Below are positions 45,293 to 52,724 of a stretch of DNA of 64,000 nt, piece after piece. The notes beneath the pieces are model-generated. The model did no database searches. It was not told where the DNA came from and saw only the letters and a list, made by a program, of their open reading frames with translations. Position 1 is the first letter of the stretch; every line of letters starts with the position of its first letter. Position numbers and translations under genes: made by a program. Origin of the DNA: CAYMJK01 sp043101635 (GTDB lineage: Bacteria; Planctomycetota; Phycisphaerae; Phycisphaerales; UBA1924); the NCBI GenBank assembly GCA_043101635.1, contig JBICIE010000009.1, positions 1 to 64,000 of the forward strand. The letters run 5' to 3'.

Positions 45293-46822
45293 TCACGCAC
45301 AGCCCGCGGCAAACGCGTTCTGGAAGCACAGGAAATCGAAGAAGCTCAACGAGCCGTCGCCGTCGCAATCGGCGGCCGGGTCGCCGGCCGCGAACTGATT
45401 CTGGAAGCAGAGAAAGTCGAAGAATGTGAGCGAACCGTCGCCATCGCAGTCGGCGATGCAGCGGGCCCCCTGCGGAGGAAGCTTCCAGGCGACCATGGCG
45501 GTCTGGCCCGTGGTGGCGTTGAACGTGCCCGTGGTGATGTAGACGCTGTGTGAGGCGTCGAAGTGCATGGCGCCGCTGGGCGCCTGGCGCGTGGTACCGC
45601 GCTCCAGTTCGAACCCTGTCTCCCGATCCAGCTTGAACAGGATCGTGTCGCCGCTGTACGGCGGCGAGGCCGTGCTTCCCAGCAGCAGCAGGTTGCCGAA
45701 GGCGTCGACCTCGATGTCGCTGGGAACATCGAAGCAGCGCTTGCAGGTCTGACCGTAGACGAAGTCCCAGAGGGACCCGCCGGTCTGAGCGTCCCGCTTC
45801 ACGGCGTAGATCAAATCGTTGAAGTTGCTCTCGTCGCCATCGACATCCGCGTCGCCCGTGATGTACACGCCGCCCTCGCCATCCAGCGCGATCGACCAGG
45901 CGTGGTCGTCGATGCCGAACTGGTCGTAGGCCCGCCATATCTCGGCGCCCGTCTCTCCGTCGACCTTGACGGTGAAGAACGCGTCGCCGCCATCCAGACC
46001 CGTCCCGGTGACATAGATGTCGCCGGCGTCATCCATCACCATCGCCGCGGAGTACTCGCCGGCCCGCGTGCCGTAGTTGTTCTCCCAGATGATCGAGCCG
46101 TCCGCCGGATCGTACTTGAGCAGCACGTAATCCGGCTGCAGGTCGGCCATGACGCCGTGCGGACGCATGATGAGGTTGCCATCGGGCGCAATCGCCAGCT
46201 CCCGCACCGAATCCTGCGAATACGGCCCCCACGCCGGGCCGTCCCACGTGGTGTGCCAGACAGCCCGGTGGGTCTGATCGAACTTCACCAGCAGCGCATC
46301 GGAACCGTCGCCATTGGTCCCGCCGCCCACGAGGATCTCGCCATCGTCCTCGACCACGAGGTCATAGCCGGACTCGGAGTAGCCCGGATCGGTGCTGAAG
46401 ATCGTGTCCGACAGCAGCGCGCCGCTGGCGCGGTCGTACTCCAGCAGCAGCACCTGGGCCCGCTTGGACGCCGATGGCGTGTTGCCCGACATGTACAGAC
46501 GCCCGCCCGGCGCCAGCGCCACCGCTCGCCCCTGGTCGTGCCAGTCGCCGGGACCGTTGTAGACGTGTTCCCAGAGAACCGCCCCGTCGGGCCCGACTGC
46601 CGCGGCGATCGTGTCGGTGTTCCCCGATGGTCCGGTGGTCCCGACCAGGTAGGTGACGCCCGACGCCTCCACCACCGCGTCGGCGGCGCCGCTTGCCAGC
46701 GCCGTGCCGGTGTCGATCACTGTGACCCACTCGGGGATCAGTTCCTGCGAAGAAGCCGTCCCAGCGAGCACGGCCAGGGCAAGGGCGCCGCCAACGGAGC
46801 GAGTCGTCGTCTTGTGTGTCAT
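45293..46822 (-). CDS. Secreted beta-propeller (SBBP-like) protein with GC-type dockerin
   Basis: A 509-residue secreted protein whose signal peptide ends near GTASSQ. The body is made of repeated blades of the type D-x-x-G-x-x-x-V-T-G-x-x (DAGDIYVTGTGLDGGDAFFT, EGGVYITGDADVDGDESNFN, DGEILVGGGTNGDGSDALLV), as in SBBP/PQQ-like propellers. The last 55 residues form the dockerin module (CDGDGSLTFFDFLCFQNQFA, then CDGDGSLSFFDFLCFQNAFA, ending GCA). It lies upstream of the Ycf48-like gene with a 25-nt gap. The ATG at 46822 lacks a good ribosome site but sets the signal peptide correctly. Confidence 0.82.
   Translation of the reverse strand: MTHKTTTRSVGGALALAVLAGTASSQELIPEWVTVIDTGTALASGAADAVVEASGVTYLVGTTGPSGNTDTIAAAVGPDGAVLWEHVYNGPGDWHDQGRAVALAPGGRLYMSGNTPSASKRAQVLLLEYDRASGALLSDTIFSTDPGYSESGYDLVVEDDGEILVGGGTNGDGSDALLVKFDQTHRAVWHTTWDGPAWGPYSQDSVRELAIAPDGNLIMRPHGVMADLQPDYVLLKYDPADGSIIWENNYGTRAGEYSAAMVMDDAGDIYVTGTGLDGGDAFFTVKVDGETGAEIWRAYDQFGIDDHAWSIALDGEGGVYITGDADVDGDESNFNDLIYAVKRDAQTGGSLWDFVYGQTCKRCFDVPSDIEVDAFGNLLLLGSTASPPYSGDTILFKLDRETGFELERGTTRQAPSGAMHFDASHSVYITTGTFNATTGQTAMVAWKLPPQGARCIADCDGDGSLTFFDFLCFQNQFAAGDPAADCDGDGSLSFFDFLCFQNAFAAGCA
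45296..45460 (-). repeat. 55-residue dockerin-like module (copy 3)
   Basis: Same length and cysteine frame as the copies at 16192-16356 and 43240-43404. The two loops differ from each other at only a few residues. Confidence 0.8.
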
Positions 46823-47002
46823 GGGGGGAGGTCTCCGGTCTCGTGGCTCTTGTGCGGCAGCAAAGCCGCTCGTCTCGCAAGAATGCAAGGTCGGCGCCAT
46901 CTCGGACCTGCCGGTCTGTGAGCCGTGAGAGTGGCTCAGAGGGCCTCGTGAGGCCCTCCCCACGCGGGCGCGGCCACCACTGGCCAGGGAACGCCAGCAA
47001 TC

Positions 47003-47030
47003 AAAAAACGGGCAGGCCGAAGCCTGCCCG
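47003..47030 (-). terminator. Intrinsic terminator of ahcY
   Basis: On the minus strand a 9-bp perfect stem (47022-47030 with 47009-47017) encloses a UUCG tetraloop closed by C-G and is followed by six U residues (47003-47008). It lies about 55 nt past the ahcY stop. This is the clearest intrinsic terminator in the window. Confidence 0.92.
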
Positions 47031-47085
47031 CAACCCTCCTTGACGGGTCTTGACCGATCAGTGCCGCCCGATCAATAGCGCCCGA

Positions 47086-48576
47086 TCAGTACCGGTAGTG
47101 CTCCGGCTTGTAGGGCCCCTCGACCGGCACGCCGATGTACTTGGCCTGATCCGGGCGCAGTTCGGTCAGGCGCACGCCCAGCTTGTCCAGGTGCAGGCGA
47201 GCGACCTTCTCATCGAGCTTCTTCGGCAGCACGTAGACCTGCTTGTCGTACTGCCCGGCGTTGCGGGCCAGTTCGATCTGCGCGATCACCTGGTTCGTGA
47301 AGCTGGCGCTCATGACGAAGCTCGGGTGCCCCGTAGCGCACCCCAGATTGAGCAGCCGGCCCTCGGCCAGCACCAGGATGCTCCGGCCCGTGTCGGTGAA
47401 GCGCCACTCGTCGAACTGCGGCTTGATGCGCACGCGCTCTGAGGCCCGATCCTTCGCCAGACGCTCCATCTGGATCTCGTTGTCGAAGTGCCCGATGTTG
47501 CCGATGATGGCCTTGTCCTTCATCCGCTTCATCAGTTCAAGTGTGATGATGTCCTTGTTGCCGGTGGCGGTGATGAAGATGTCCGCCGTCTCGACGACAT
47601 CCTCCAGGCGCACGACCTCAAGGCCCTCCATCGCCGCCTGCAGGGCGCAGATCGGATCGATCTCGGTCACCAGCACGCGGCAGCCCTGCCCACGCAGCGA
47701 CTGCACGCACCCCTTGCCGACATCGCCGTAGCCGCAGATCACGGCCACCTTGCCGGAGATCATCACGTCGCTGGCCCGGTTGATGCCGTCGATCAGCGAA
47801 TGGCGGCAGCCGTAGATGTTGTCGAACTTGCTCTTCGTCACGCTGTCGTTGACGTTGATCGCCGGGAACGCCAGCGTGCCGGCCTTTGCCATCTCGTACA
47901 GCCGGTGCACGCCCGTCGTGGTCTCTTCCGTCACGCCCCTGCAGGCCTGGCATACCTTGTCGAACCAGCCCGGGGTCGAAGCGATGGTCTCGCGGATCGT
48001 GTGCAGGATCCACTTCCACTCCTCGGGGTCGGTCTGCTCGTCGTGATCCGGCACCTTGCCGTCGGCCTCGAACTCGCGCCCCTTGTGCAGCAGCAACGTG
48101 GCGTCGCCGCCATCATCGACGATCTGATCCGGCCCCGTCCCGTCCGGCCAGGTCAGCGCCTGCTTGGTGCACCACCAGTACTCCTCCAGCGTCTCGCCCT
48201 TCCACGCGAACACCGGGATGCCCTTGGGCGCCTCCGGCGTGCCGCCGGTCTCCGGGCGCCCGACGACCACCGCCGCCGCCGCAGGATCCTGCGTGCTGAA
48301 GATGTTGCACGAGCACCAGCGCACATCGGCGCCGAGTTCGGCCAGCGTCTCGATCAGCACCGCCGTCTGCACCGTCATGTGCAGCGAGCCCATGATCTTC
48401 AGGCCCTTCAGCGGCTTGCTCTGCCCGTACTCCTCCCGGCAGGCCATCAGCCCCGGCATCTCATGCTCGGCGAGCGTGATCTCCTTGCGCCCCAGTTCGG
48501 CAAGCGCCAGATCGGCCACGCGGTAGTCCGCCTCGGTTGCGGCCGGGCTCCGGCCAGTGGTCGTCATCGTCGTCAC
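47086..48576 (-). CDS. ahcY: S-adenosylhomocysteine hydrolase
   Basis: NAD-dependent enzyme that splits S-adenosylhomocysteine into adenosine and homocysteine, relieving inhibition of methyltransferases. The 496-residue product starts at GTG 48576, with GGAAGGA at 7 nt. Motifs are [40 protein letters not shown], the NAD site [17 protein letters not shown], and the C-terminal ends of the active site in [13 protein letters not shown] with a final KPEHYRY. It includes the ~40-residue insert of the long bacterial form. It is downstream of a SahR-like regulator with a 36-nt gap and is closed by an intrinsic terminator. Confidence 0.97.
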   Translation of the reverse strand: MTTMTTTGRSPAATEADYRVADLALAELGRKEITLAEHEMPGLMACREEYGQSKPLKGLKIMGSLHMTVQTAVLIETLAELGADVRWCSCNIFSTQDPAAAAVVVGRPETGGTPEAPKGIPVFAWKGETLEEYWWCTKQALTWPDGTGPDQIVDDGGDATLLLHKGREFEADGKVPDHDEQTDPEEWKWILHTIRETIASTPGWFDKVCQACRGVTEETTTGVHRLYEMAKAGTLAFPAINVNDSVTKSKFDNIYGCRHSLIDGINRASDVMISGKVAVICGYGDVGKGCVQSLRGQGCRVLVTEIDPICALQAAMEGLEVVRLEDVVETADIFITATGNKDIITLELMKRMKDKAIIGNIGHFDNEIQMERLAKDRASERVRIKPQFDEWRFTDTGRSILVLAEGRLLNLGCATGHPSFVMSASFTNQVIAQIELARNAGQYDKQVYVLPKKLDEKVARLHLDKLGVRLTELRPDQAKYIGVPVEGPYKPEHYRY

Positions 48577-48612
48577 GTCGTCTTCCTTCCTGCGCGCCCG
48601 AATGAGCGCTGG

Positions 48613-49572
48613 TCATGTGAGATGCCCGGTGGCCACGGTCAATCCCGGACCTTTCGCCTCCGGATCCGATCGCAGCGCGCAAACGCGCAGCCGCATAAAG
48701 CCTGCCTGCTCCATCGCATCGCGCATCTGCCCATCGCTGAAGCCCAGATGCGCGTGGCCCATCAGTTGCCGGTACTCGTCCCGTCCGTGTTCGGCCATGT
48801 CCAGCACGAGCACGACACCGCCGCCGCGACCGCTCCGCAGAATCCTGCGGGCCTCCCGCAGCGCCCCCACGACATCGGGCACATGGTGCAGCGCCAGTGC
48901 GAAGATCGCCGCATCCACCGCCTGATCCTCGATCGGCAGCGCCAGCAGATCGCCCTCGCGGACGTCCACGTTGGGCGCCTCGCCCAGGCGCTGGCGGGCC
49001 GCCTCCAGCATCGCCGGGGACTGGTCCACCGCGATCACGCGCCGGACCACGGGCGCCAGCAGCTCCGCGACGTTCCCAGCCCCGCAGCCAAGGTCCGCAA
49101 CCTCCCAGTCCGCAGGCAGCAGCGACAGCAGCCCGGGCGCCGTGAAGCCGTGCCCGAACAGGCTCTCGCGGACCGAGTCCCACTCGCCGGCAACCCGCCC
49201 GAAGAAGGTCTGGCTGTCCACCCGACGCTCGGCCACCACGGCGTGCAGCCGGCGCCGGTCCTCCTCGAGCTGCGGATCGGCCCCGAGATGCTCGCGCACC
49301 GCCAGCCAGACCGCCCGGGCGCCGTCGTCGAGGTCGTCCAGGATGAACCGATAAAGCGTCGCCGTTCCTTCGCTGCGCCGGGCGATCCACCCGCCGTCGG
49401 CCAGGGCCTTCAGGCGGCGGCTCACCGTCGACTGCGGCAGCTGCATCACGCGGGCGATCTCGCCCACAGACAACTCCTCCGCCTCCAGCAGGCGGAGCAG
49501 TCGCAGGCGCCAGGCCTCGCCAAGGGCCCCGAGGCGGGCGCCGAGATCCTCAAGTGGTCGCGTGTGCTTCAT
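48613..49572 (-). CDS. ArsR-family regulator fused to a SAM methyltransferase domain (SahR-like)
   Basis: A 319-residue fusion. Residues about 1-80 are a winged helix of the ArsR type (LRLLRLLEAEELSVGEIARV, then LPQSTVSRRLKALADGGWIA). Residues about 125-300 are a class I methyltransferase fold with the SAM loop VADLGCGAGNVAELLAP and LDMAEHGRDEYRQLMGHAHL. This architecture matches SahR of proteobacteria, where S-adenosylhomocysteine binding relieves repression of SAM-cycle genes. Being directly upstream of ahcY strongly supports that role. The start codon lies within a palindrome (separate entry), suggesting autoregulation. Confidence 0.88.
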   Translation of the reverse strand: MKHTRPLEDLGARLGALGEAWRLRLLRLLEAEELSVGEIARVMQLPQSTVSRRLKALADGGWIARRSEGTATLYRFILDDLDDGARAVWLAVREHLGADPQLEEDRRRLHAVVAERRVDSQTFFGRVAGEWDSVRESLFGHGFTAPGLLSLLPADWEVADLGCGAGNVAELLAPVVRRVIAVDQSPAMLEAARQRLGEAPNVDVREGDLLALPIEDQAVDAAIFALALHHVPDVVGALREARRILRSGRGGGVVLVLDMAEHGRDEYRQLMGHAHLGFSDGQMRDAMEQAGFMRLRVCALRSDPEAKGPGLTVATGHLT

Positions 49573-49590
49573 CCGTTCAGCCGGATGAAG
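49567..49590. promoter_or_regulatory. Palindrome over the start of the SahR-like gene; probable operator
   Basis: CTTCATCC, 8 nt, GGATGAAG: a perfect 8-bp inverted repeat (49567-49574 and 49583-49590) that includes the ATG of the regulator gene at 49570-49572. Spacing and symmetry suit a dimeric winged-helix repressor. Binding here would block both the regulator and ahcY downstream. Confidence 0.6.
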
Positions 49591-49612
49591 TGTAGAAGCA
49601 GGTCCGGGCCTG

Positions 49613-50293
49613 TCAAGGAGTCCCGCCGCCGGCCTCCTCCGGGATGATCGCGAAGGTCGGTCCGGGAATCTCCCCGAGGGCCCGGACCCGCTCTTTGATC
49701 TCCTCGTTCTCGCGGTCGATCCAGAGGGCCATCCGGTACCGCTCCAGGGCCATCTCGTTGGCCCCGATCGACTCATAGAAGTCCGCCAGGGCCAGTTGTG
49801 GCTCCAGCGAGACGCCCCGGTCCAGCTTGGCGGCGGTCAGCAGGGCGGGCTCGGCCTCGTCCGGCAGGCCGCACAGGGCGGCATAGCGGCCGAGCGTCAG
49901 GTAGTCCTGCACGCGCCCGGGCTGCTCGGTCCGCTCCCGGAGAAACTCGACCAGTTTCTGGGTCTGGCCAGCCTGGTACATCGCCTCGGCGAGCAGGTCG
50001 GCCCGGCTGTCGTCCCGCGGCTTGGCGTCGTAGGCCACCCACAGGTGGTCGGTCGCCTCATCGGCCCGCCCGAGGATCAGCAGCGACTTACCGAGCCCGA
50101 GGCGACCCTCGGTATCACCGGGCCGGACCTCGATGTACTCCTGGTAGTCCGCCGCGGCCGTCTCGTAATCGCCGCGCTCGAAGGCCCGGTTGGCGTCCCA
50201 GTAGACCTCGCTCGGCGAGCGGCCCTTGCCCTGCTGGCAGCCGCCACTTGCGGCGAGGCTGAGTGCAGCGAGAATCAAGCAGAATCGTCTCAT
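49613..50293 (-). CDS. TPR lipoprotein
   Basis: A 226-residue putative lipoprotein: ATG 50293 with GGAG at 7 nt, hydrophobic leader and lipobox ending ASGGC. It contains TPR units (YWDANRAFERGDYETAAADY, LGLGKSLLILGRADEATDHL, LADFYESIGANEMALERYRM). It probably serves as a periplasmic protein-interaction scaffold. The SahR-like gene follows 40 nt later on the same strand, and the relation is unclear. Confidence 0.82.
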   Translation of the reverse strand: MRRFCLILAALSLAASGGCQQGKGRSPSEVYWDANRAFERGDYETAAADYQEYIEVRPGDTEGRLGLGKSLLILGRADEATDHLWVAYDAKPRDDSRADLLAEAMYQAGQTQKLVEFLRERTEQPGRVQDYLTLGRYAALCGLPDEAEPALLTAAKLDRGVSLEPQLALADFYESIGANEMALERYRMALWIDRENEEIKERVRALGEIPGPTFAIIPEEAGGGTP

Positions 50294-50402
50294 GAGGAAG
50301 CTCCATCTTCGATCGCGCCGGGTCTCCGACCCGTGCGGCATCATCGGCAGATTGCCGCTCGCCGCGGCAGTCTGCGCCGCCGAACCCACTCTATCCTGAG
50401 CC

Positions 50403-50771
50403 ATGGGCGCCTGCGTCCTGCTCCTGCACGAACTGTCGGATGGCGACAGCCACTACGACTGGCTCATCGAGCCCGACCAGCCGGCGGACGCTCCGCTGCT
50501 CGCGTTCCGCGTCCAGGAGCGCATTGACCTCGAGATCGTGCCGAGCTTCGAGGCCGAGCGAATCGCCGACCACCGACGCCGGTACCTGACCTACGAGGGC
50601 CCCATCTCCGGGAACCGGGGGCGGGTGCGCCGTCTGGCCGAGGGCCAGCTCGCGATCCACATTGACGAGGACACCCTTGTCGCCCGCGGCCGCGTGGGGC
50701 GCCTCGACGTCGTGTACTCGGGGCGCCGGCTTCATTCGAGCCGGTGGCGTTTCCTGGCGGCGCGGCCCTGA
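50403..50771 (+). CDS. Stand-alone LigD phosphoesterase-domain-like protein
   Basis: A 122-residue protein resembling the 3'-phosphoesterase domain of bacterial DNA ligase D. The start MGACVLLLHELSDGDSHYDW has spaced His/Asp residues like the PE metal site, and DHRRRYLTYEGPISGNRGRV matches the conserved HRLxYLxYEGPxSGxRG stretch, then RRLAEGQ. In LigD this domain trims 3' ends during double-strand-break repair. Here it is not fused to polymerase or ligase. Activity is unproven. No Ku or ligase gene is near. Confidence 0.7.
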   Translation: MGACVLLLHELSDGDSHYDWLIEPDQPADAPLLAFRVQERIDLEIVPSFEAERIADHRRRYLTYEGPISGNRGRVRRLAEGQLAIHIDEDTLVARGRVGRLDVVYSGRRLHSSRWRFLAARP

Positions 50772-50882
50772 GGTTCCGCTTCGTTCGATCCGCCGTGCCG
50801 GGCTTGGACGCGGCGCGCCCAGGGCCGGCCTTAGACTCCCCACCCGCCGGCCGGGGGATTGCGTGGGGCATTGGGAGTTGAT

Positions 50883-52232
50883 GTGAACGGGTCCCGGGCC
50901 ATCCTCGTCCCTGATACTGCGCTGCAGCTTTGGGATCGCGTCCGGACGAGCCTGTGGTTCGTTCCGGGGCTCATGGCGCTCGGGGCTGCGGTTCTGGCGG
51001 GGCTGGCGCCGGCGGTGGACGGGGCGGTCTCCGACGACCTGCTGCGCCGCGCTCCTTTCGTCTTCTCGGGCAGCCCTGTTGCGGCTCGCGCCGTGCTGAC
51101 GACAATCGCCACATCGATGATCACCATCGCCGGCGTCGTCTTCTCGATGACGATCGTCGCGTTGCAGCTCGCCTCGTCGCAGTTCGGCCCGCGCCTGCTG
51201 CGTACGTTCCTTCGCGATCGCGGCAATCAGCTCGTGCTCGGCGCCTTTGTGGCGATCTTTCTCTACTGCATCCTGCTCCTGCCCCGGGTCGACGCCCAGG
51301 AGGAATCGCCATTTATACCGCACATATCAGTGACACTCGCGGTGATCGGCGCCCTCGTCGGCCTTGGGATGCTCGTCTACTTCATCGATCACGTCGCCCA
51401 GTCGATCCACGCCGACGCGATCATTCTCTCGGTCAGTCGCGAACTCGAAGGCGTGATCGACGAGCTGTTTCCAGAGTCAATCGGCGCGCAGCAGCCAGAT
51501 GGCGAGGTCGCGCCGCCGCAGGCCGCTCCCGCGCTGGTCCGCGCCTCTTCCGATGGGTATGTCCGCTTCATCAACGGCGACGCCCTGCTGCGGATCGCCG
51601 CCGAGGCGGACCTGATGGTCCGCCTCGAAGTTGCGCCGGGCGGCTATGTCGTCCATGGCGATGTGCTGGCGCATGTGTGGCCCGAGGATTCCACCAAAGA
51701 AGACGCAGTCGATGCGATACGCCGCGGCATCCTCATTGGATCGCATCGCACCACACTCCAGGATGTCACGTTCGCCTTCGAGCAGTTGACTGAGATGGCC
51801 TTGCGCGCCCTCTCGCCGGGAATCAACGACCCGAATACCGCGGGCCACTGCGTCGACCGGATTGGCTCGGGGCTGGCGCGGATGGTCGGCCGCCCGATCC
51901 CCTCTCGCGTGCGTCACGACGAGGCCGGCGCTGCGCGCGTGATCGCCGAACCGACCTCGCTGGAGCAAGTCCTGCGATCCACCGCCGAACCCATCGCCCG
52001 CAACGCGAGCGTGCACCTCCCGGTCTGGCTGCGCCTGATGATCGCGCTGCAGGGCGCACACGCCCGGGCCCGGCGCGAAGCCGACCGGGTCCTGCTCGGC
52101 GAAACAGCCGCACGGGTCGCAGAGGCCGCCCGGACTCGCTTCGAGTCCGAGGTCGATCAGTCCCGGATCATGGCCGCATCGGCCTGGGCGGCACACCCGC
52201 TCTCTGGCCGCCCCGGCCGCAATGGTCGATGA
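50883..52232 (+). CDS. DUF2254 membrane protein
   Basis: A 449-residue protein with about four N-terminal helices (SLWFVPGLMALGAAVLAGLA, IAGVVFSMTIVALQLASSQF, LVLGAFVAIFLYCILLLP, VIGALVGLGMLVYFIDHVAQ) and a large cytoplasmic domain with FAFEQLTEMALRALSPGIND, the DUF2254 hallmark. GTG 50883 follows GGGAG at 5 nt and is chosen over a TTG at 50859. The function of the family is unknown. It is followed 114 nt later by a small conserved gene. Confidence 0.9.
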   Translation: MNGSRAILVPDTALQLWDRVRTSLWFVPGLMALGAAVLAGLAPAVDGAVSDDLLRRAPFVFSGSPVAARAVLTTIATSMITIAGVVFSMTIVALQLASSQFGPRLLRTFLRDRGNQLVLGAFVAIFLYCILLLPRVDAQEESPFIPHISVTLAVIGALVGLGMLVYFIDHVAQSIHADAIILSVSRELEGVIDELFPESIGAQQPDGEVAPPQAAPALVRASSDGYVRFINGDALLRIAAEADLMVRLEVAPGGYVVHGDVLAHVWPEDSTKEDAVDAIRRGILIGSHRTTLQDVTFAFEQLTEMALRALSPGINDPNTAGHCVDRIGSGLARMVGRPIPSRVRHDEAGAARVIAEPTSLEQVLRSTAEPIARNASVHLPVWLRLMIALQGAHARARREADRVLLGETAARVAEAARTRFESEVDQSRIMAASAWAAHPLSGRPGRNGR

Positions 52233-52345
52233 CATTGTGCGCCAATCCGGCCAGCGGCCGCCGGGGCCGGCCGGTTTCTGGTAGGATGCAGGCGGCCCGG
52301 GCTCGTCGGGGGCTTCCGGGCCACACGACAACCGGAGGACCAGCG

Positions 52346-52690
52346 ATGCGCCACAGCAAGCCACTGCTCAGTCCCGAAGGCGGAGGCGGCAGCTCACCCC
52401 TGCAGGAGCCGCCCAAGCCCAAGATCCACTTCTTCGGGGATAGCGCCACCCACCCCAAGGGCGAGGAGGGGTGGCAGCGGGCCACCACCTCCACCGGGAC
52501 CGGCGCCAGCCACGTCAAGACGTTCCACTGCAAGCTCCAGGGCGAGAGCCTCGAGTTCATTGACCAGCAGGTCAACGACTGGCTGGAAGCCCACCCGGAC
52601 TACGAGGTCAAGCTGGTCACGACCACCGTCGGCGAGTTCAGCGGCAAGCTGGGGCGCGAGTTGCACCTGATCATGAACGTCTGGGTGTGA
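52346..52690 (+). CDS. Small conserved hypothetical protein
   Basis: A 114-residue protein starting at ATG 52346 with GGAGG about 7 nt upstream. The N-terminal third is Pro/Gly-rich and probably flexible. The C-terminal part (VKTFHCKLQGESLEFIDQQV, NDWLEAHPDYEVKLVTTTVG) looks like a small alpha/beta fold with a final beta strand LHLIMNVWV. No known domain was recognised. The gene precedes asnB by 34 nt on the same strand. Confidence 0.75.
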   Translation: MRHSKPLLSPEGGGGSSPLQEPPKPKIHFFGDSATHPKGEEGWQRATTSTGTGASHVKTFHCKLQGESLEFIDQQVNDWLEAHPDYEVKLVTTTVGEFSGKLGRELHLIMNVWV

Positions 52691-52724
52691 CAGGCGCACG
52701 ACGCCGCGGACCGATACACGCTGC

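Noticed and set aside
48577..48612. SAH or SAM riboswitch controlling ahcY
   Set aside because: The space between the regulator and ahcY is only 36 nt and mostly ribosome site; control by the SahR-like protein is the better explanation.
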